Origin: Lachnospiraceae bacterium
GTDB taxonomy: Bacteria > Bacillota > Clostridia > Lachnospirales > Lachnospiraceae
NCBI GenBank assembly: GCA_024691065.1
Contig: JAILOA010000450.1
Coordinates: forward strand, 1-9,201
DNA length: 9,201 bases
Direction of reading: 5' to 3'
In this document: positions 5,715 to 9,201 of the stretch, one piece after another
How the letters are laid out: each line of letters opens with the position of its first letter
Position numbering within the stretch: the stretch's first letter is position 1
Notes under the pieces: model-generated
What the model was told of the DNA's origin: nothing
Database searches by the model: none
What the model saw: only the letters and a program-made list of their open reading frames with translations
Program-made: the position numbers and the translations under genes

Positions 5715-7001
5715 GTGTTAGAGGTTGTTAATTACTTCGAATTGGACGATACATTTAAATTAAGGGGCGTAAGCCCCTTTTGCGCTTTTTTTGACATAGA
5801 GACAACCGGGCTTTCGCCGAAAACCTCGTCTATTTATATGATTGGTGTGGTAAAAAAAGAAGATGACAAATATAAAATTATTCAATTTTTTGCCGAAGAG
5901 GAGAAGGAGGAGCCGGAGGTTATCAAGAGGTTTTTTGAAGAGTTAGAAGGCATAAAAATGTTATATCATTATAACGGACAAACCTTTGATATCCCTTATG
6001 TTAAAAGCATTTGTGATATATATGGCATAGCTCTTCCCGAAAATGTCCAAAGGCTTTTTGATGAGGAAAATATTGATTTTGTGAAAATGGTGCGCCCGTT
6101 AAAGAAGATGCTTTCCATGAAGAGCGGAAAGCAGAAGGATGTAGAGAGGTGGCTCGGGCTTGACCGCGATGATGAATATTCGGGTGGCGATTTAATTCCG
6201 GTTTATAAGCATTTTCTGAAGACAAAGGATGAGGAAGATAAGAGGCTTCTGTTGCTTCATAATTACTGTGACCTCGAAGGAATGCTTTATGTGGCGGCGA
6301 TACAAAATTATTCGGAGTTTTTCGCGGCCGATACATTTGAATTATTTAAGGAAAATGTATCGCAGGTCGAAGAGCGGATTTTCAGTATTGCCGGAACCCC
6401 TGATATAATTACAGAGAATTCTGAGAAGGTCGCGGAGAGAGGCATTAGTGATGCCGGAAACCTTGAAAAAATTTCGGAATATTCCGAGAAGGTTGAGGAG
6501 AAGAGTATTTGTGATGCTTCCAAATATTTTGAAATCAGACTTACTCTGAAGAGCGGATTGCCAAAAGGATTTATTTTGAAGGGTGAGAATTGCAGGGTCT
6601 GTCTTGAGGGCGATAAATGCACATTTTGCTTCCCTGTTTTTTTCACTGAAATGAAATATTATATTTCCGATTATAAGGATTATTATTATATTCCGAGTGA
6701 GAATAAGGTGATTCACAAGAGTCTTGCTGAGTTTATCGACAAATCCTTAAAGGAAAAAGCTAATAAAAATAATTGTTTTATAAAGGTTTACGGAGAATTT
6801 GTACCGGTAATAAATAAGAAGATTGCCGGTAAAAAAGCGGTCAGAGAGAAAATAAAGCCTGAGGATATGGGCGTTAAGATCTTTAGGACTGAGGATATGA
6901 TGGATTATCCGGATTATTGTTTTATGATGCTTAAGGACTTGACGGACAATAAGGAACGGATATTAAAGCTTTGTTATATGGCACTTTTATCGGAGAAGTA
7001 A
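5715..7001 (+). CDS. YprB-type RNase H-fold exonuclease with internal repeats
   Basis: 428 aa from GTG 5715 (462 aa if ATG 5613 is used). Residues about 20-190 form a DEDD-type 3'-5' exonuclease domain. Motif I is FFDIETTGL (D27, E29), motif II is YNGQTFDIPYV (D92), then the K-x-VERWLGLDR...GG segment, and motif III is HNYCDLEGM (H182, D186), as in the YprB/RNase H-like family. The acidic metal-binding residues are intact, so activity on nucleic acid is expected; the substrate is unknown. A linker of three tandem 21-aa repeats (213-275) separates this from a C-terminal domain (about 276-428) with KDYYYIPSE...IHKSLAEFIDK, a segment I associate with relatives in Lachnospiraceae. Stop TAA is 6999-7001, and the frame stays open afterwards to 7209. 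The downstream neighbour is coaE. A terminator-like hairpin lies in codons 16-22. Confidence 0.88.
   Translation: MLEVVNYFELDDTFKLRGVSPFCAFFDIETTGLSPKTSSIYMIGVVKKEDDKYKIIQFFAEEEKEEPEVIKRFFEELEGIKMLYHYNGQTFDIPYVKSICDIYGIALPENVQRLFDEENIDFVKMVRPLKKMLSMKSGKQKDVERWLGLDRDDEYSGGDLIPVYKHFLKTKDEEDKRLLLLHNYCDLEGMLYVAAIQNYSEFFAADTFELFKENVSQVEERIFSIAGTPDIITENSEKVAERGISDAGNLEKISEYSEKVEEKSICDASKYFEIRLTLKSGLPKGFILKGENCRVCLEGDKCTFCFPVFFTEMKYYISDYKDYYYIPSENKVIHKSLAEFIDKSLKEKANKNNCFIKVYGEFVPVINKKIAGKKAVREKIKPEDMGVKIFRTEDMMDYPDYCFMMLKDLTDNKERILKLCYMALLSEK
5762..5781 (+). promoter_or_regulatory. Terminator-like GNRA hairpin inside the exonuclease gene
   Basis: AAGGGGC (5762-5768) pairs perfectly with GCCCCTT (5773-5779) around the tetraloop GTAA (GUAA in RNA, a GNRA loop). 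TTTT begins inside the stem end at 5778-5781, and a second T-run (7 T) follows at 5786-5792. It sits about 50 nt after the GTG start and before the catalytic FDIETTG codons, so it must be inside the coding region. It could attenuate transcription of the exonuclease-coaE segment or terminate transcripts of the C39-like gene. Confidence 0.5.
6351..6539 (+). repeat. Three degenerate tandem 63-nt (21-codon) repeats
   Basis: Units 6351-6413, 6414-6476 and 6477-6539, in frame. Protein units begin ENVSQVEERIFS, ENSEKVAERGIS and EYSEKVEEKSIC. Units 2 and 3 share the pattern E-x-SEKV-x-E-(R/K)-x-I-x-DA, and unit 1 is more diverged. They lie between the nuclease and C-terminal domains. They are probably an expanded helical linker produced by tandem duplication. 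Confidence 0.7.
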
Positions 7002-7211
7002 GATTATGGTTTGAAAATTGCCGGGAAAATTTCAGAACCTTACAGGGCAGATGAAAAAAATAAGACTTTAAGTATTAACAGGATGAATTGCCGGGGAAAT
7101 AAGATATTAGATACCGGTCGGATGAATTGCCGGGGAAATAGGACCTTGAGTTCCGGACCGATTTTATCTCGGGTCTTTAAAATTTTAGAGAATATAATAA
7201 GAGGAACGTAA
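7002..7211 (+). other. Open in-frame tail after the exonuclease stop
   Basis: After TAA 6999-7001 the same frame continues without a stop to TAA 7209-7211, 3 nt before coaE. It could be read as a 66-aa ORF from TTG 7011, but no good SD fits: GGAGAAG at about 6993-6999 is 11 nt away. Its content is basic and mostly made of 13-residue repeats (MNCRGNK..., MNCRGNR...). I do not recognise a family. It may be a severed C-terminal extension of the exonuclease, a small protein, or non-coding repeat DNA. The coaE SD (AGAGGA, 7200-7205) lies at its end. Confidence 0.35.
7050..7160. repeat. 39-bp tandem repeat block upstream of coaE
   Basis: Two units share a perfect 21-nt core at 7081-7101 and 7120-7140 (GGATGAATTGCCGGGG followed by AAATA), period 39. 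The bases after each core are also related (ataccggtcg against ttccggaccg). An earlier diverged unit at about 7050-7080 (gatgaa, then aaataagac) lacks about 8 bases of the core. The 10-mer AATTGCCGGG occurs a third time at 7016-7025, off the 39-bp register. Confidence 0.75.
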
Positions 7212-7214
7212 ATT

Positions 7215-7793
7215 ATGAAAGTTATCGGAATTACAGGCGGAGTCGGGAGCGGTAAGTCCCTTGTTGTAAATACATTAAAAGAAATGCTTGATGCAAAGGT
7301 TCTTATTGCAGATGATATAGGAAAGGAATTAAGCAGCCCTGGAGGAGCTCTGGAAGACAGGATTATTGCAGAGTTTGGCACGATTGACAGGGGTGAACTT
7401 GCAAATATTATATTTAAAGATAGAGAGAAAAAGAAATGTCTCGAGGATATTATACATCCGGCGGTTATAGGTTATATTACCGATGTTATCGAAGAAAATA
7501 AAGAAAGAGAAGGGTTTATACTGCTTGAGTCTGCGATACTTTTTGAGAGTAAAACGGATGCGCTTTGCGATGAGATATGGTATATTTTTGTTAATAAGGA
7601 AAAGAGAATTGAGCGCCTTATGAAGGACAGAGGTTATACAAGGGAAAAGTGTGAAGCGATAATTGAAGCGCAGAAGCCGGATGAATATTATAAAGAAAAA
7701 TGTGACCAAACTATCGATAATTCTTATGATAAGATACATTTACAGGAGGAACTGAAAAAGGTTGTATCGTTAATAAACAGCAAAAATCTATAA
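7215..7793 (+). CDS. coaE: Dephospho-CoA kinase
   Basis: 192 aa, normal length. It phosphorylates the 3'-hydroxyl of dephospho-CoA with ATP, the last step of coenzyme A synthesis, in the cytoplasm. It has the P-loop GGVGSGKS (8-15); ADD (32-34) at the place of the usual DAD, with the second Asp (D33) kept; RGELANIIF (59-67); LEDIIHPAV (76-84), the CoA-binding-type His-Pro; ESAILFES (105-112), matching the family's PLLFE region; and the lid-like RLMKDRGYTRE (134-144). ATG 7215 has AGAGGA at 7200-7205, 9 nt away. It follows the exonuclease and its repeat-bearing tail and has no clear promoter of its own (a TATAAT at 7193 has no -35 and sits too close to the start), so it may be cotranscribed with the exonuclease. 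Confidence 0.95.
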   Translation: MKVIGITGGVGSGKSLVVNTLKEMLDAKVLIADDIGKELSSPGGALEDRIIAEFGTIDRGELANIIFKDREKKKCLEDIIHPAVIGYITDVIEENKEREGFILLESAILFESKTDALCDEIWYIFVNKEKRIERLMKDRGYTREKCEAIIEAQKPDEYYKEKCDQTIDNSYDKIHLQEELKKVVSLINSKNL

Positions 7794-7862
7794 TGAATTT
7801 GTAGAATAAAATAGATTGTATCGTTATTGTAATAAAAAATTAAATAATAACCATAAAGTTTA

Positions 7863-7891
7863 TTGACATTTGAATTGTATTAATATATTCT
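7863..7891 (+). promoter_or_regulatory. Candidate promoter of galM
   Basis: TTGACA at 7863-7868 (perfect -35), a 17-nt spacer, and TATTCT at 7886-7891 (4 of 6 match). Initiation near 7898 would give a leader of about 100 nt. The remainder of the 7794-7999 gap is A+T-rich. I see no strong coaE terminator, no recognisable riboswitch and no catabolite-repression site in it. Confidence 0.6.
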
Positions 7892-7985
7892 AAGTAAGGT
7901 TGATTTTGTAATTTAAAAATCCCACGAAATAATAATAAATCCGGCAACTTAAATGGTTTAGGGGGTTGATGGATTTTGCTTGTTT

Positions 7986-7994
7986 AGGAGGAGA
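7986..7994 (+). promoter_or_regulatory. Ribosome binding site that decides the TTG start of galM
   Basis: AGGAGGAGA, with its AGGAGG core 8 nt before TTG 8000. An in-frame TAG at 7985-7987 excludes any earlier start, and the first ATG is codon 27, too far into the fold. TTG is therefore the start. Confidence 0.8.
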
Positions 7995-7999
7995 AGGAA

Positions 8000-9040
8000 T
8001 TGATTGAGAAAGAAATTTTCGGGAAGCTTACAACGGGAGAAGAAGTAACGAGATATACTTTGACCAATGCGAATGGTATGAAGGTATCCGCTATTGATTA
8101 CGGTGCATGCATTACAAATGTAATCGTACCGGACAGGGACAATAACTTTGAGGACGTTGTGCTTGGTTACGACAGAGCCGAGAGTTATGAGGAGAATGTA
8201 CCGAGCTTCGGAGCGCCGATAGGAAGATGTGCAAACAGAATTTCAGAGTGTGCATTTACTTTGAACGGTAAGAGATATGAGCTTGATAACAACAATGAAG
8301 GCAATACATTGCACGGAGGATATAAGCGTTTTAATCTCAATATGTATGAGGCGGAGACCGGAAGTAATGAGCTTGGCGAGTATGTCCGTTTCTCAAGGGT
8401 CAGCACAACCGAGGAGCAGAATTTCCCGGGAAATTTGAGTTATAGTATTACATATATTTTGACTGAAGATAATTCACTTATGATTCGTTATGATGCTGTT
8501 TCGGATGAGGATACAGTTTTAAATATGACCAATCATTCTTATTTTAATATTAATCCAAAGGGTGAGGCAGGCGAACCTGTATTAAACCTCGAATTAAAGG
8601 TAAATGCAACGAAATATACTCCGATCGGAGCGGATATCCTTCCTACAGGTGAAATTGCCGATGTAGACGGAACATTCCTTGATTTCCGTGATTTTAAGGT
8701 GATCGGAGAGTCTTTGGCTGCATTTAATGAAAAGGGTTATGATCATAATTATCTTTTGGAAAATGCAGGCGAATTAAAGGAGGCTTGCGTTTTAAGATGC
8801 CCTCGGAACGGTATAACACTTACCACATCCACGGATTTACCGGGATTGCAGGTTTATTCCGCACCGGCTCTTTTTGAGACCGGCGGCAAGAATGGCAGGG
8901 ATTACGGTTCGAGTCAGGGAATTTGCTTTGAATCGCAATATTTTCCAAATGCAATTAATACACCGGAATTTGATTCTCCTATCCTGAAGGCTGGAGAGGA
9001 ATATGTTTCATATACTGTTTATACTTTCGGAATATATTAA
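8000..9040 (+). CDS. galM: Aldose 1-epimerase (mutarotase)
   Basis: 346 aa, normal length. It interconverts alpha and beta anomers of aldoses such as galactose, feeding the Leloir pathway; cytoplasmic, with no signal peptide. Motifs in order: YGACITNVIVPD (34-45); GAPIGRCANRI (71-81), with the substrate-binding Arg80; NTLHGG (102-107), with H105; MTNHSYFN (176-183), with the catalytic acid H179; YDHNYLL (247-253), with D248; and FESQYFPNA (310-318), with the catalytic base E311. All catalytic residues known for the family are present. It has its own promoter-bearing upstream gap. No other galactose gene is in the window, so the substrate range is not settled by context. Confidence 0.96.
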   Translation: MIEKEIFGKLTTGEEVTRYTLTNANGMKVSAIDYGACITNVIVPDRDNNFEDVVLGYDRAESYEENVPSFGAPIGRCANRISECAFTLNGKRYELDNNNEGNTLHGGYKRFNLNMYEAETGSNELGEYVRFSRVSTTEEQNFPGNLSYSITYILTEDNSLMIRYDAVSDEDTVLNMTNHSYFNINPKGEAGEPVLNLELKVNATKYTPIGADILPTGEIADVDGTFLDFRDFKVIGESLAAFNEKGYDHNYLLENAGELKEACVLRCPRNGITLTTSTDLPGLQVYSAPALFETGGKNGRDYGSSQGICFESQYFPNAINTPEFDSPILKAGEEYVSYTVYTFGIY

Positions 9041-9201
9041 TACAAAATAGAATTATCATCTGAAAACAGTTCGGAATTTATTTATATATATTTAGAGATG
9101 ATTTAAATAGTTAGGTACCTGTTTAGATTTTAAAAGATATTATTATTAGATAGTGATTTAAATGATAAGAAATTATATTTAAATACCCTGATATTGTTTT
9201 A
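9041..9201. other. A+T-rich region after galM, no gene seen
   Basis: 161 nt to the window end. There is no convincing terminator: ATCATCT (9055-9061) and AGATGAT (9096-9102) are complementary but 34 nt apart with no T-run. TGATTTAAAT occurs twice (9099-9108 and 9154-9163). Neither has a clear function. Confidence 0.5.

Noticed and set aside
6001..6716. Overlapping minus-strand frames opposite the exonuclease gene
   Set aside because: They mirror the sense codons, overlap each other and show no domain or SD support.
6351..7160. The two repeat blocks as a CRISPR array
   Set aside because: Periods of 63 and 39 bp with only two or three units. The first is coding in frame, and the spacers between repeat cores are themselves related. 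No cas genes.
7193..7198. TATAAT just before coaE as its promoter
   Set aside because: No matching -35, and initiation would fall at the coaE ribosome binding site, leaving no usable leader.
7794..7999. Riboswitch or other structured leader before galM
   Set aside because: Only short A+T helices such as GATTTT/AAAATC (7902-7921) and AAATCC/GGATTT (7937-7976) can be drawn; there is no recognisable aptamer and no terminator stem.
9055..9102. ATCATCT/AGATGAT inverted repeat as the galM terminator
   Set aside because: The arms are only 7 bp, A+T-rich, 34 nt apart and lack a T-run.
1..9201. A mobile element, phage or defence island
   Set aside because: No transposase, integrase, terminal repeats or tRNA-associated sites are seen; the genes are mainly housekeeping and all co-oriented.

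Overview
The window is A+T-rich Gram-positive-type DNA in which every supported gene lies on the + strand. The 61-aa ribosomal protein L32 (N-terminus MSICPKNKSS, two CxxC pairs), strong GGAGG-type ribosome binding sites with some GTG/TTG starts, and the overall protein character suggest a Clostridia member, most likely Lachnospiraceae. That placement is an inference from protein flavour, not a computed assignment.

Layout. (1) Positions 1-3580 look like one transcription unit: the 3' three quarters of valS (valyl-tRNA synthetase), a 53-aa small protein starting 2 nt after the valS stop, and a 484-aa zinc-ribbon/TPR protein with a single membrane segment, 12 nt further on. (2) Positions 3581-4022 are a self-contained rpmF unit: a near-consensus promoter whose spacer is filled by an inverted repeat, the L32 gene, and a strong intrinsic terminator. 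(3) Positions 4023-5548 hold an A+T-rich regulatory stretch with two nearly identical 19-bp palindromes 32 bp apart, then a GTG-started membrane protein with a long charged cytoplasmic tail and an external C39-like papain-fold domain that has lost both the expected catalytic Cys and His. (4) Positions 5549-7211 hold a YprB-type RNase H-fold exonuclease gene with a terminator-like hairpin near its 5' end and three 21-aa tandem repeats between its two domains. After its stop codon the same frame stays open through a second, 39-bp repeat block. (5) Positions 7215-7793 encode coaE (dephospho-CoA kinase). (6) After a promoter-bearing gap, positions 8000-9040 encode galM (aldose 1-epimerase) from a TTG start. 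The last 161 bases are A+T-rich and show no gene.

Most of the content is housekeeping: translation (valS, rpmF), coenzyme A synthesis (coaE) and sugar entry (galM), interleaved with poorly characterised genes. I do not see a mobile element, CRISPR array, toxin-antitoxin pair or obvious defence system. The points most worth a second look are the apparently dead C39-like domain and its paired upstream palindromes, the two repeat blocks in and after the exonuclease gene, the hairpin inside that gene, and the operator-like repeat in the rpmF promoter.
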